In this document: one piece after another, positions 30,073 through 38,145 of the stretch
Layout of the letters: the number at the start of each line of letters is the position of its first letter
Position numbering within the stretch: position 1 is the stretch's first letter
DNA from: Thermoplasmata archaeon
Lineage (GTDB): Archaea > Thermoplasmatota > E2 > DHVEG-1
Reading direction: 5' to 3'
Assembly: GCA_020054495.1 (NCBI GenBank)
Contig: JAHWGK010000004.1
Location: 26,912-90,911 of the forward strand
Length of the DNA stretch: 64,000 nucleotides
Position numbers and translations under genes: made by a program
Notes under the pieces: generated by a model
Told to the model about the DNA's origin: nothing
Seen by the model: the letters and a program-made list of their open reading frames with translations, nothing else
The model's database searches: none

Positions 30073-30678
30073 CTATTTTAGAATATTTAATTGATTGAGA
30101 GTTTCTCTTGTTGTAGAGCTAAATTTTTTTGAGTATTTTTCTAATCTTTCTAAATTAAGTTCATTTATTGACATATCGTTGACCAGGGAGGCGATTCCAT
30201 CAATGTTCAATTCCTTGTTTTTTATATGTCGAATGTAGATTAGATCAAGTAATGCTTTTTCTGGTTCAGATGTTAAAACCGTTCCTTCTTTTTGATACCC
30301 CCAAAAGAGAGATTTACTTATTTGGTGATATTCATATACTGTTTGTTTGGTTTTATATGTATATGGTAATTTTGTGGTTATAAGCGTGAGGGTATATGCT
30401 GATTGACTGAGAATCCCATGTTTTGAGAGAGCATATTCCATGGATAGGTAGGAGGGGTAACGAATGACCATTGATATTTCTTCAGCGGATGGGTTGCTGA
30501 AAGGGTTTTCATACCATGTTTGGGCTGCACGGCGGATGATCTTTGCTTTTACAAGACGTGTTAACTGTACTGACAGTGAAGATTTTGCAATACCTGTTAA
30601 CTGTGTGATATCTGATATGGAAAATAATTTTTTTTCAGAGTGTTGTTTAAAAAATTTTATCCATTCGTCAACTTTCAT
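30073..30678 (-). CDS. AbiEi-like antitoxin (winged-helix, type IV TA family)
   Basis: 201 residues. N-terminal winged helix (LFSISDITQLTGIAKSSLSVQLTRLVKAKIIRR), followed by the AbiEi body with YPSYLSMEYALSKHGILSQSAYTLTLIT and the conserved SEPEKALLDLIYIRH. In characterised AbiE systems this protein binds operator repeats to repress the pair and counteracts the nucleotidyltransferase. The start overlaps the stop of the upstream toxin-like gene by 4 nt. In the classical system the antitoxin gene comes first; here it is second. Not truncated. Confidence 0.84.
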   Translation of the reverse strand: MKVDEWIKFFKQHSEKKLFSISDITQLTGIAKSSLSVQLTRLVKAKIIRRAAQTWYENPFSNPSAEEISMVIRYPSYLSMEYALSKHGILSQSAYTLTLITTKLPYTYKTKQTVYEYHQISKSLFWGYQKEGTVLTSEPEKALLDLIYIRHIKNKELNIDGIASLVNDMSINELNLERLEKYSKKFSSTTRETLNQLNILK

Positions 30679-31505
30679 CCTTTTTCACCATTTTCTTTTT
30701 TTATGTATTTAGATGTTTTTGCAACGTGATTTACAATTTTGTTAAACGTTTCTTCATATTGGTCAAGTAATGTTTTTGGTAGGAATCGTTTCATTTCATT
30801 GGATAGAATTAAAGCACCTTCTTTACTTATTTTTTTACTTGTAATTTGTAGGTTTTCTTTCAATTTTGAGGGAGTAGAGTTATAATCTTTTGATTTTTGA
30901 AATACTAGATCCCATGGAACTGAGATTTGTTTTTCGACAGTGAGAAAATAAATATCCCAGATGTCTCTACCTTTTAGATAAGATCGTAAACCTAGGGCGG
31001 TTATTTTGTCAGCTAGGATTTCAGATGCTTCCTCTACTCTTATTGCGGGGTTTAAAGGAGGATAGTTAAGAATTCTTGGTTGATTGTGATAGGAGGGGAT
31101 ATATGCTAATTCAATGTGTATGTGAAGTTTTTGATCTGGTAAGTCTGATACGGTTTTTAAAATAAGGCGTTGCATGTATTGGTCATTTTTTTGTAAGTCT
31201 ATTTTTATTTCTTCGAGGAATGGAAATACGTTGGTAATGTATGTTTTAATTTTAGAAATTTTTTGTATTAAATCAAATTTGTTTTTTCCTTTTTTTAGTA
31301 CAAAATCTAAATCTTCTGAAAAACGAGGGTTTCCATAAAAAAACCGTAGTGATGTTCCACCTTGAAATACTATGTCATTGAATACGCCTTCGTGGCTTAG
31401 ATATGCTAAAATTGTTTTTTGCATTTCTTCTTGAAAATTTTGGTGTGCTTTCAGATTTTTTACTTTACTATTATTGATAATTTCTTCCCATAACATGACT
31501 TTCAC
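30675..31505 (-). CDS. AbiEii-like nucleotidyltransferase toxin
   Basis: 276 residues of the AbiEii/AbiGii nucleotidyltransferase family. The diagnostic core is DIVFQGGTSLRFFYGNPRFSEDLDFVL (about residues 41-70), with the Gly-Gly-Ser-like loop and the DxD metal pair; a second conserved area is EEASEILADKITALGLRSYLKGRDIWDIYFL. Members are thought to transfer nucleotides to RNA or protein and arrest growth, giving phage abortive infection; that is family knowledge. First gene of a translationally coupled pair with the AbiEi-like antitoxin. A perfect palindrome overlaps its promoter (31515-31530). Confidence 0.87.
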   Translation of the reverse strand: MKVMLWEEIINNSKVKNLKAHQNFQEEMQKTILAYLSHEGVFNDIVFQGGTSLRFFYGNPRFSEDLDFVLKKGKNKFDLIQKISKIKTYITNVFPFLEEIKIDLQKNDQYMQRLILKTVSDLPDQKLHIHIELAYIPSYHNQPRILNYPPLNPAIRVEEASEILADKITALGLRSYLKGRDIWDIYFLTVEKQISVPWDLVFQKSKDYNSTPSKLKENLQITSKKISKEGALILSNEMKRFLPKTLLDQYEETFNKIVNHVAKTSKYIKKENGEKG

Positions 31506-31514
31506 ATCATAAAC

Positions 31515-31530
31515 TTAACATATTTGTTAA
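31515..31530. promoter_or_regulatory. Palindrome TTAACA-TATT-TGTTAA at the AbiE-like promoter
   Basis: A perfect 6+6 inverted repeat with a 4-bp spacer lies 10 nt upstream of the toxin start and overlaps the A/T-rich ATATTTAACA that would serve as TATA box. AbiEi proteins repress their own operon through inverted repeats, so this is a candidate operator. Confidence 0.5.
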
Positions 31531-31703
31531 ATATTCTAAGTGTATAATGGTTTGTTTGGTATATAAAATTAATGTCTTAGATTATTAATTCTAAAACACT
31601 TTATTGAAAAATTTTCACTTAGATACCTAAAGTAAATAGCGTCGTTAGCTTATTTTTAAAAATATAGACGAAGGTGTTAAAAAATAGTCATTTATATTGA
31701 TTA

Positions 31704-32315
31704 ATGATTTCGATGGAATTAAAATATACCAAAGATATAATTAATTTTGATAATAAGGTATTGACAAAACTTGATAAATTTGTAATTGATTTCATAGATA
31801 TCTTAAGTAAACATTGTAATTATGTAATTATTAGTGGTTATATTCCTATACTTTTTGGTAGAACAAGAGGCACTGAGGATGTGGACGTTTTTATAGAGCA
31901 TATTGATAAAAAAACGTTCGTTAATTTTTACAATAATTTAGTTAAAAACAATTATTATTTTTTAAATCCAGAAAACGAAAATGGTCTTTATGAAATGTTA
32001 ACAGAAAAACTAGGAATCAGAGCTGCAAAAAAAGATACCATTGTTCCTAATATTGAAATGAAATTTATTAAAGATGATATTGATAATTTTACATTAAAAA
32101 ACCATGTAAAAGTTATATTAAATAAAAAATTTAATTTTTTCATTTCTCCAATTGAAATTGAAATACCATATAAATTATATCTTGGGAGTGAAAAAGATAT
32201 TGAAGATGCCTTGTATCTTTGGGATATTTTTCTAGAAAATCTTGATAAAAAACTTATGAACAGGTTTATGAACGAACTAAATGTTTCCGGTGAACAATAT
32301 GGAATTAAAATTTGA
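31704..32315 (+). CDS. Nucleotidyltransferase-fold protein
   Basis: 203 residues (200 if the second ATG at 31713 is used). The nucleotidyltransferase core is visible as NYVIISGYIPILFGRTRGTEDVDVFIEHID (about residues 38-67): Gly-rich loop, Arg, and DxD metal ligands. Residues about 125-175 contain FFISPIEIEIPYKLYLGSEKDIEDALYLWDIF, the pattern seen after the catalytic core in proteins that act on small substrates or as TA components. The substrate is unknown. Its stop overlaps the next small gene, with GGTGA inside its last codons, so the two form a coupled pair resembling nucleotidyltransferase/small-partner TA modules. It is divergent from the AbiE-like operon. Confidence 0.72.
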   Translation: MISMELKYTKDIINFDNKVLTKLDKFVIDFIDILSKHCNYVIISGYIPILFGRTRGTEDVDVFIEHIDKKTFVNFYNNLVKNNYYFLNPENENGLYEMLTEKLGIRAAKKDTIVPNIEMKFIKDDIDNFTLKNHVKVILNKKFNFFISPIEIEIPYKLYLGSEKDIEDALYLWDIFLENLDKKLMNRFMNELNVSGEQYGIKI

Positions 32316-32535
32316 TAAAGAAAAAAACTTTCAAGAACGACTTTGGTTTCTACATCTATATTCCAACTGGGTGAAAAAAGTTCCAAACGAGGTTTGGAGT
32401 CGTCAACATGCAGATTTTATTAATAGTCTCTTTTTAAATGGACAAAACTATGGTCTTTCTCCTAAGAAATATTTAGAAATGGTTGCTGCTGGTAGAAAAA
32501 TAAGAAAAAAAGGTTTAATTAAGAAAGTCTTTTAA
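32299..32535 (+). CDS. Small partner protein of the nucleotidyltransferase
   Basis: 78 residues, basic (ends GRKIRKKGLIKKVF), without cysteines, probably helical. I chose ATG 32299 because GGTGA (32289-32293) sits 5 nt before it; an upstream ATG at 32281 has no such site. Overlaps the nucleotidyltransferase gene by 17 nt in another frame, implying coupled expression and a joint role. No recognised domain. Antitoxin or accessory subunit is the obvious guess, but this is inferred from arrangement alone. Confidence 0.6.
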   Translation: MELKFDKEKNFQERLWFLHLYSNWVKKVPNEVWSRQHADFINSLFLNGQNYGLSPKKYLEMVAAGRKIRKKGLIKKVF

Positions 32536-32574
32536 ACGAATGTTATATCTATATATTAAGAAAGGTGGATGGGG

Positions 32575-32973
32575 ATGCAGGATGATCCGATTGCATTAGT
32601 GTTATATGACTTGCTAAAACTTGATGATATTTTAGGTTGTATGGTTGCTCGTCAAAATATGATTAGCGTAATGCCTGATCAGAGTAAGTTTGATCCTCAA
32701 GTAATGGAACTATGGGATATAATCAAACGAGCAATGGATGACGTGTTTGGAGTGATTCGTGAATATTCTCAAGCAGGACTTGGTGAAATGGAGTTTAGGC
32801 TTCAGGATTATGAAGTATTATTTTACATCTTACCGGATACAGAAAATGCTCTTGTTGCTATTGTTCCAGCTCTTGCGAATAAGGGTCTATTAGAAGTTGA
32901 AATGGAAAACGCTCGTCGTGAGATTATTAATTTAATGGAAAAACAAGAAAATGAAAGATTAGCTATTGTTTAA
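32575..32973 (+). CDS. Roadblock/LC7-like protein
   Basis: 132 residues. The central and C-terminal part (LQDYEVLFYILPDTENALVAIVPALANKGLLEVEMENARREI) has the alternating beta/helix pattern of Roadblock/LC7 proteins, which in archaea and bacteria partner small GTPases or sensory proteins. AAGGTGG (32562-32568) is 6 nt before the ATG at 32575, so that start is preferred over the ATG at 32569. A TATA-like TATATATT lies at about 32550-32557. The next gene encodes a FIST sensor protein and begins 19 nt after this stop, so they form a signalling operon. The match is by pattern and moderately secure. Confidence 0.65.
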   Translation: MQDDPIALVLYDLLKLDDILGCMVARQNMISVMPDQSKFDPQVMELWDIIKRAMDDVFGVIREYSQAGLGEMEFRLQDYEVLFYILPDTENALVAIVPALANKGLLEVEMENARREIINLMEKQENERLAIV

Positions 32974-32992
32974 TTATTGGAGGGGATGAACT

Positions 32993-34270
32993 ATAGCTGA
33001 GTTTGAAGCAGCAGTCGGGATGTCCCGAAAGTGGGATGCAAGAGAAGCAGGTAAAGAAGTAGCTAGAAATACAATTAAAAAGCTTAAGGTTCCTCCTGAT
33101 TTTTTCCTTTTGTTTTCTACTATTCATTATGAAAAACATGGTGGATTTGAGGAGTTTCTAAAAGGAATATGGGAAGTATTACCAGAAGGGACACCACTTA
33201 TTGGAGGAACAGTTGCAGGATTTATAAATCCATATGGATGTTATACAAGAGGTGTAACTGCTATAGCTGTATCTTATCCAAATATGGATGTTGCTATAGG
33301 ATTTGGAAAGGGTACTAAAAGGAATCCAAAGAAATCTGCAAAAAAATGTGCAGAAATGATTAAAAATAAACTAAAAAATTCAAAATATTCAAATAAATTT
33401 ATTTTTGACATAATCTCTGGGGGATTAGTTCCCAAAATACCAGGTATGGGGAGAAAGAAAGTAATAAAAGGTTTAACAAGTAAATTGGCAATTTATCTAT
33501 CAAATTTTTCATTATTCATTTTTCAAAAGGGGGTTGGTCGTGAAGAAGAGGTATTAAATGAATTTTCAAAATATTTTAATGATTATTATATTTTACATTT
33601 TTCTTCAATGGATGATGGTAGAGCAATGAGTAATTATCAATTTTTAAACAAAACAGTTGAAACAAATATGATAGTAGCATTTGGTATATCTATTGATATG
33701 AAAATGAGTGTGAATTCAAGTCTTAATCTAAAAGAAATAAAAAAGTTTGATGTTAATAAATTAAGTAAAGACGGTAGGATTATTCATGAGATAAATGGCA
33801 AACCTGCTGCTGAAGAGTTTCTTAATTTACTTGGTTGGCCTGAACATTATTTAGATGAAAGACTGTTTAAAAGAACGTTTTTCTACCCTCTTGGGTTTAA
33901 AAAAAATGATGAATGGATCGCAGAAATTGTAGGAATAGTTCCTGGTAAATCTATAACAGTTTTGCATAAAATCTATAATAAGGAAATGGCAATTTTATCT
34001 GCTAGTGGGAAAAATTTAATAGAGGCTGTACGAAATAATCTAAGTAATATAGGTTGTGAAAATTCTTTAATAGGTGTCATCTCAACTTGTGATGGGAGAT
34101 TAGAAGCTTTAGGTTCACAAGTTTTTAAAGTTCAAGACGAAATTATAAAATTTTTCAATAACAAACCCTTTATCGCTTTATATTGTGGAGGCGAAGGTGC
34201 AAAGAAACCTCATGAGAATATTAAATATGGAAATGTTACTTTTAACACTTTTATTTTAAAAAATAAATAG
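32993..34270 (+). CDS. FIST-domain sensory protein, probable AUA start
   Basis: About 425 residues. FIST N domain: the family pattern VGxSxxxDxxxAGxE is read here as AAVGMSRKWDAREAGKE, then PEGTPLIGGTVAGFI and GVTAIAVSY; FIST C follows (ILSASGKNLIEAVRNNLSNI, GVISTCDGRLEALG, FIALYCGGEGA). FIST proteins sense small ligands upstream of signalling or taxis outputs. The first ATG (33020) would cut into the conserved N-terminal motif. GGAGGGG at 32979-32985 lies 7 nt before an in-frame ATA at 32993, the only plausible codon between the upstream stop (TGA at 32987) and 33020. I therefore place the start at ATA 32993, an unusual initiation codon. Pairs with the Roadblock-like gene. Confidence 0.78.
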   Translation: MAEFEAAVGMSRKWDAREAGKEVARNTIKKLKVPPDFFLLFSTIHYEKHGGFEEFLKGIWEVLPEGTPLIGGTVAGFINPYGCYTRGVTAIAVSYPNMDVAIGFGKGTKRNPKKSAKKCAEMIKNKLKNSKYSNKFIFDIISGGLVPKIPGMGRKKVIKGLTSKLAIYLSNFSLFIFQKGVGREEEVLNEFSKYFNDYYILHFSSMDDGRAMSNYQFLNKTVETNMIVAFGISIDMKMSVNSSLNLKEIKKFDVNKLSKDGRIIHEINGKPAAEEFLNLLGWPEHYLDERLFKRTFFYPLGFKKNDEWIAEIVGIVPGKSITVLHKIYNKEMAILSASGKNLIEAVRNNLSNIGCENSLIGVISTCDGRLEALGSQVFKVQDEIIKFFNNKPFIALYCGGEGAKKPHENIKYGNVTFNTFILKNK

Positions 34271-34279
34271 GTTTATTCA

Positions 34280-35347
34280 TTACCATCCAATTTTATTAGA
34301 TAGGTCATATGCTTTATAAAGATCTAAATATTTACGATAAAAAATAATACTCTTTATTGTTGCTAAAAATGTAACACCATCTCTAAATGGCTCCATATGT
34401 GATTGAAGTTCTGTATTATCCATAGTTTTCAATTTTTCAAATGCTTTCAGGAAAATATCAGAAGAAAAATCAGATTTTAACCATTCTTTTTCATAATTAT
34501 CTGGTTTTCCTACAACAATAGATTTAGCTGCATATTTACCCGCAACCATTGCTGGTCTAATACCTCCTTTTGTAATAGCATTTGTTTGACCTGCTGCATC
34601 TCCTAACAAAAGAATCCTACCAAGAGAATATTTTTTAACTCCGCCGAAGCTTAAAAATCTGCTTTGTTTCGTTAAAATTTTTTCTTTTGGTTTAAATTTC
34701 TCTTTTTTTATGAATGGAAACCCAATTTTTACGTTATCTTCATGTGGAAATTCCCAAAGGTAATCTCCTTTGTATTTTTCATCATAATAAAAAGATAATA
34801 AACCATGTTCCGGCTCTTTTTTTATAATGTATTGAAGAAACAGTTTTTTTCTACTTACTAAACCTAGACTTTTACCAATTGACGAGTTAGCTCCATCTGC
34901 TGCTATTACATAATCATATTCGTTATATTCATTCCCGAATTTTACTTTTACTTTATTTTTATTTTGTTTAATTGAAAGAACTCTTTTTTCTTTGTAGTTA
35001 CCTCCAGATTTTTCGAATTGATTTATAATTGATTTTAGAAAAATTTCTCTATTTATAATATAACCCTTCATTTTAGTTTTAATTGAGATATCACCCGGGT
35101 AATATTCCATTATTGAATTTACCTTTTCAACTAATCCATCTAATTTTAATGGATTTAAATCTTCAAGTAATTCTTCCCTTATTGCTTCTCCACACATATC
35201 ATGATATATAGAGTATCTCTTTGGATCCAATTTGTCTACTAACTCAACTTCGATATTATTATCTCTATCAAAATGTTTAAGAAAATAAGCAGCACTAGAT
35301 CCTCCAGGTCCAGCACCAACGACAAGAACATTACAATCTTTTTTCAT
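34280..35347 (-). CDS. Geranylgeranyl-reductase-family FAD oxidoreductase
   Basis: 355 residues. N-terminal FAD-binding VLVVGAGPGGSSAAYFLKHF, mid motif YDVIAADGANSS (seen as DYVIAADGANSSIG) and GD motif RILLLGDAAGQTNAITKGGIRPAMVAGKYAA place it in the geranylgeranyl reductase/FixC group. Archaeal members saturate the isoprenoid chains of membrane lipids, using ferredoxin as electron donor; other members act on different substrates. Length is slightly under typical reductases (about 390-400). A second member and a small ferredoxin are encoded within 4 kb. Confidence 0.85.
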   Translation of the reverse strand: MKKDCNVLVVGAGPGGSSAAYFLKHFDRDNNIEVELVDKLDPKRYSIYHDMCGEAIREELLEDLNPLKLDGLVEKVNSIMEYYPGDISIKTKMKGYIINREIFLKSIINQFEKSGGNYKEKRVLSIKQNKNKVKVKFGNEYNEYDYVIAADGANSSIGKSLGLVSRKKLFLQYIIKKEPEHGLLSFYYDEKYKGDYLWEFPHEDNVKIGFPFIKKEKFKPKEKILTKQSRFLSFGGVKKYSLGRILLLGDAAGQTNAITKGGIRPAMVAGKYAAKSIVVGKPDNYEKEWLKSDFSSDIFLKAFEKLKTMDNTELQSHMEPFRDGVTFLATIKSIIFYRKYLDLYKAYDLSNKIGW

Positions 35348-35522
35348 ATTTATTATTACAATAAAAAACCGATTTAAAATATCTTCGAATTTTTGATTGT
35401 AAAATAGATTTTTAGTAAATAATAATAAGGAGTTTTATATATAATAGAATCAAACTAGCTAAATAAAGAAAATGTAATAACTTATATTGTTATATTAATT
35501 ATCGATAAAGGAGGAAAGAATT

Positions 35523-36650
35523 CTGACAATCAAGATAATTAAATATGAAGATAAGTTTGAAAAAGATGCTTTAAAACTTTTTTATCAATCTGTTTTTCAT
35601 AATCGCAAGGAATTTGAATATGCACGATTACCTTCTTGGTATCATCGTTATTCTTTAGAAAATGACAATATTATTCGTCTTGCTGTTGAAGATGATAAAA
35701 TCATTGGTACACTTGGATTAATATCTTACTCAGGACATTATCAAAGTAAAAAATCGAAATTAGGATTTTTTGTTGATAATTGTGTACTACCTGAATATGA
35801 ATATGAAGAAGTTATGATAAAGTTATTTGAAAGTATAGAAAAAGAAGCAAAAAAATCTAAAATTGATTTTATTTTAGGTTGGGATTATAAAACGAAAACT
35901 GAATTAAATAAACCCCTCTACAAAAAAATGGATTATTCAATTATTGATGGTATTAATTGGTTTGGTGGTGGAACAAAGCATGTAGATGCTTTTTATGTGA
36001 ACGATTTTAGACTTTTTATCCTATGGAAGTTTTTATTGAAATTGGTATCTTATAAACAATATCGTAACGAAAAAAAGTTAAAACCATTAAGCAATGAAAA
36101 AATAAGAAAAATGAAAGAAAATGACATACCACAAATAGTTGAGTTAATAAATTCTCAAAATAAAAAAATGGAATTCTCACCAATATACACAGCTGATTTA
36201 CTTGAAAAAATTATAAAAAAATATCAAGCTAAAGGTTATGTGGTTGAATTAAAAAATAAAATAATCGGTGTAATTATCCTCTTTTATGCTCCTTGGAGTG
36301 GTTGGATGTACGGAAAACCAGAATATTCAAAATCTTATGGTTTCCTATTAATAAAACATTCATTAGAATTTGCAATTAAACAAGATTTTTCAGAAAAAAT
36401 TGCTCCGCATTTACTTTTTAGAGCTATGAAAGATGAAAATAAAAAAGGATATTTTATGTTAGTCGATGTCTTTGATCGCAGAATCGATTGGTTAAGAAAA
36501 GCTTTTTTAGATATTGGAGCAGATGAACTACCATATGATTTTGGAACAATTATTATAAAAAACCTGTCTGGAAAAAAAGTTGAATTAAAGAAACCTATTT
36601 ATATCCCTACCAACCTTGTTATAAGCCCATATATTTCAAAAGATTATTAA
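35523..36650 (+). CDS. GNAT-type acetyltransferase, probable CUG/AUU start
   Basis: About 375 residues, apparently two GNAT-like halves: residues about 1-150 (IRLAVEDDKIIGTLGLISY, then the helix after VDNCVLPEYEYEEVMIKLF) and about 200-350 (RKMKENDIPQIVELI, GYVVELKNKIIGVIILFY). The only ATG-started frame begins at 35814, which would delete most of the first acetyltransferase half. Upstream the same frame stays open, and GGAGG at 35510-35514 lies 8 nt before CTG 35523 and 5 nt before ATT 35520. I place the start there. The acceptor substrate is unknown. The following ferredoxin gene starts 28 nt later. Confidence 0.75.
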   Translation: MTIKIIKYEDKFEKDALKLFYQSVFHNRKEFEYARLPSWYHRYSLENDNIIRLAVEDDKIIGTLGLISYSGHYQSKKSKLGFFVDNCVLPEYEYEEVMIKLFESIEKEAKKSKIDFILGWDYKTKTELNKPLYKKMDYSIIDGINWFGGGTKHVDAFYVNDFRLFILWKFLLKLVSYKQYRNEKKLKPLSNEKIRKMKENDIPQIVELINSQNKKMEFSPIYTADLLEKIIKKYQAKGYVVELKNKIIGVIILFYAPWSGWMYGKPEYSKSYGFLLIKHSLEFAIKQDFSEKIAPHLLFRAMKDENKKGYFMLVDVFDRRIDWLRKAFLDIGADELPYDFGTIIIKNLSGKKVELKKPIYIPTNLVISPYISKDY

Positions 36651-36678
36651 AATAACATCTTATCCTGATAATGTAATT

Positions 36679-36858
36679 ATGATTAAAATTATAAAAGAAA
36701 AATGTATAAGTTGCATTGCATGTATTTCTGCTTGTCCTCATGATTGTATACGAGTAGATGGGCTTTTTGTTAGTTTTAAAGATAACGGTTTTTGTAATAA
36801 TTGTGATGAAAAATATTGTAAAGTGCTTTGTCCTACGGGTGCTATTATCTTGGATTAA
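36679..36858 (+). CDS. Small 2[4Fe-4S] ferredoxin
   Basis: 59 residues, starting MIKIIKEKCISCIACISACP. The first half has Cys-x2-Cys-x2-Cys-x3-Cys-Pro exactly as in bacterial-type ferredoxins; the second half has CNNCDEKYCKVLCPTGAI, with a slightly longer spacing before the last CPTGAI. It can hold two [4Fe-4S] clusters and would carry electrons at low potential. It follows the GNAT gene on the same strand and overlaps by 14 nt the 3' end of the convergent flavoprotein gene. Geranylgeranyl reductases need such a donor, so it may serve the two flavoproteins beside it (inference). Confidence 0.85.
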   Translation: MIKIIKEKCISCIACISACPHDCIRVDGLFVSFKDNGFCNNCDEKYCKVLCPTGAIILD

Positions 36859-38098
36859 TTTCAATTTTTAAGTCTTTTTCATCAATTAATTTTCTTGCAT
36901 AATCTAGAAGTTCTTCTGATTTTTTATATTTTAATGCATTTTCCAGTTCTTTTCCATCCCAATCAATAATTTCTAATTCAAGCATTGATATAAGTATAGT
37001 TTTAACATCGATATCTAAATCTTTTGAGATAATACTACTAATATTATCTTTTATTTTTACCGTTTTTCTTCCTTCTGTTCCAATAAAACTATCTTCATAT
37101 TCTTTTGGATAATTTTTTAAAAGATTTAAATCATTTTTTTCGATTGATACTGCGACAGTTTTTCCAGCAATAATTGCTGCTTGCCATCCAGGAATTATTC
37201 CTTCTCCAACATATGAAAAATTCTGATTAGCTGAATCTCCTACTAGAATAGTATTTCCATGGACAAAATCCAATGGATATGAAAGATCGATAATTCCTCC
37301 TTTTATCTCAAGTGGTGAAGAATCTTTCAACTGTCTTTTCATTTCTTTGTTTTTTTCAGATAGATCATAAAATAGTTCAATCGGAGATTTATATTTCAAT
37401 GGATTTTTTCCATAATATGGTCTTGCCCCAACTCCAACATCTGCTCTATCATTTCCTTTTGGAAATATATAGCCATATCCTCCCATTATTTCTCCCATAA
37501 AAAGTTGCATTGTATTTGGAAAATCTAAATTTAAATTTGCAGCTTCAATTTCTATTGCGCAACCCCAGTCTTTTATCCCTTCGATATTGTTATTTTTAAT
37601 AACTTGTTTTCTAATAAAAGATGTTGCACCATCTGCGCCTACAACAATTTTAGGATGTATTATTAGATCTCCTTTAATTGTCTTTGCTTTTACCTCTTTA
37701 ATATTTTCTCCAACAAAGGATGCATCATGTACAGTTGTTCCCAAACTTAATTGAGCGCCAGCATTAATAGCTTGTTGAGCTAAATTTTTCTCTACCTCTT
37801 TTCTGTTTAACATCAGTGAAATCCATTTGTCTTCCCTGCTTGTTATTTTAGATATAGGATTATAGATGATTGTTTCATTTATTGGCCATCTATATACATT
37901 TTTTAAAACAGGTATTTCTTCATACATTGATTCAAATAAAAATTTACTAACTGCTTCTCCTCCTCTTAATGGTGCTGCTATTTCATTTTTTCTATCTACT
38001 GTTAAAACATCTGCTCCGTTTTTTGCAGCAATATATGAAAAAACTGTTCCTATTGGGCCAGCTCCAACAACTAAAACATCACACTTTATCGTTGACAT
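36845..38098 (-). CDS. Geranylgeranyl-reductase-family FAD oxidoreductase
   Basis: About 417 residues. FAD motif CDVLVVGAGPIGTVFSYIAAKNGADVLTVDRK at the N-terminus, KIVVGADGATSFIRKQV in the middle, and NTILVGDSANQNFSYVGEGIIPGWQAAIIAGK near residue 290. PLRGGEAVSKFLFE near residue 45 resembles the geranylgeranyl reductase substrate loop. By family it reduces isoprenoid double bonds, probably of archaeal lipids; substrate inferred. The ATG at 38096-38098 is preferred over an in-frame TTG at 38116. It converges with the ferredoxin gene and lies next to two membrane-protein paralogues on the same strand. Confidence 0.86.
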   Translation of the reverse strand: MSTIKCDVLVVGAGPIGTVFSYIAAKNGADVLTVDRKNEIAAPLRGGEAVSKFLFESMYEEIPVLKNVYRWPINETIIYNPISKITSREDKWISLMLNRKEVEKNLAQQAINAGAQLSLGTTVHDASFVGENIKEVKAKTIKGDLIIHPKIVVGADGATSFIRKQVIKNNNIEGIKDWGCAIEIEAANLNLDFPNTMQLFMGEIMGGYGYIFPKGNDRADVGVGARPYYGKNPLKYKSPIELFYDLSEKNKEMKRQLKDSSPLEIKGGIIDLSYPLDFVHGNTILVGDSANQNFSYVGEGIIPGWQAAIIAGKTVAVSIEKNDLNLLKNYPKEYEDSFIGTEGRKTVKIKDNISSIISKDLDIDVKTILISMLELEIIDWDGKELENALKYKKSEELLDYARKLIDEKDLKIEINPR

Positions 38099-38145
38099 AA
38101 GGATTGAGGCTATCAATTATTTTATTAAAAACCTTATCATATTTA

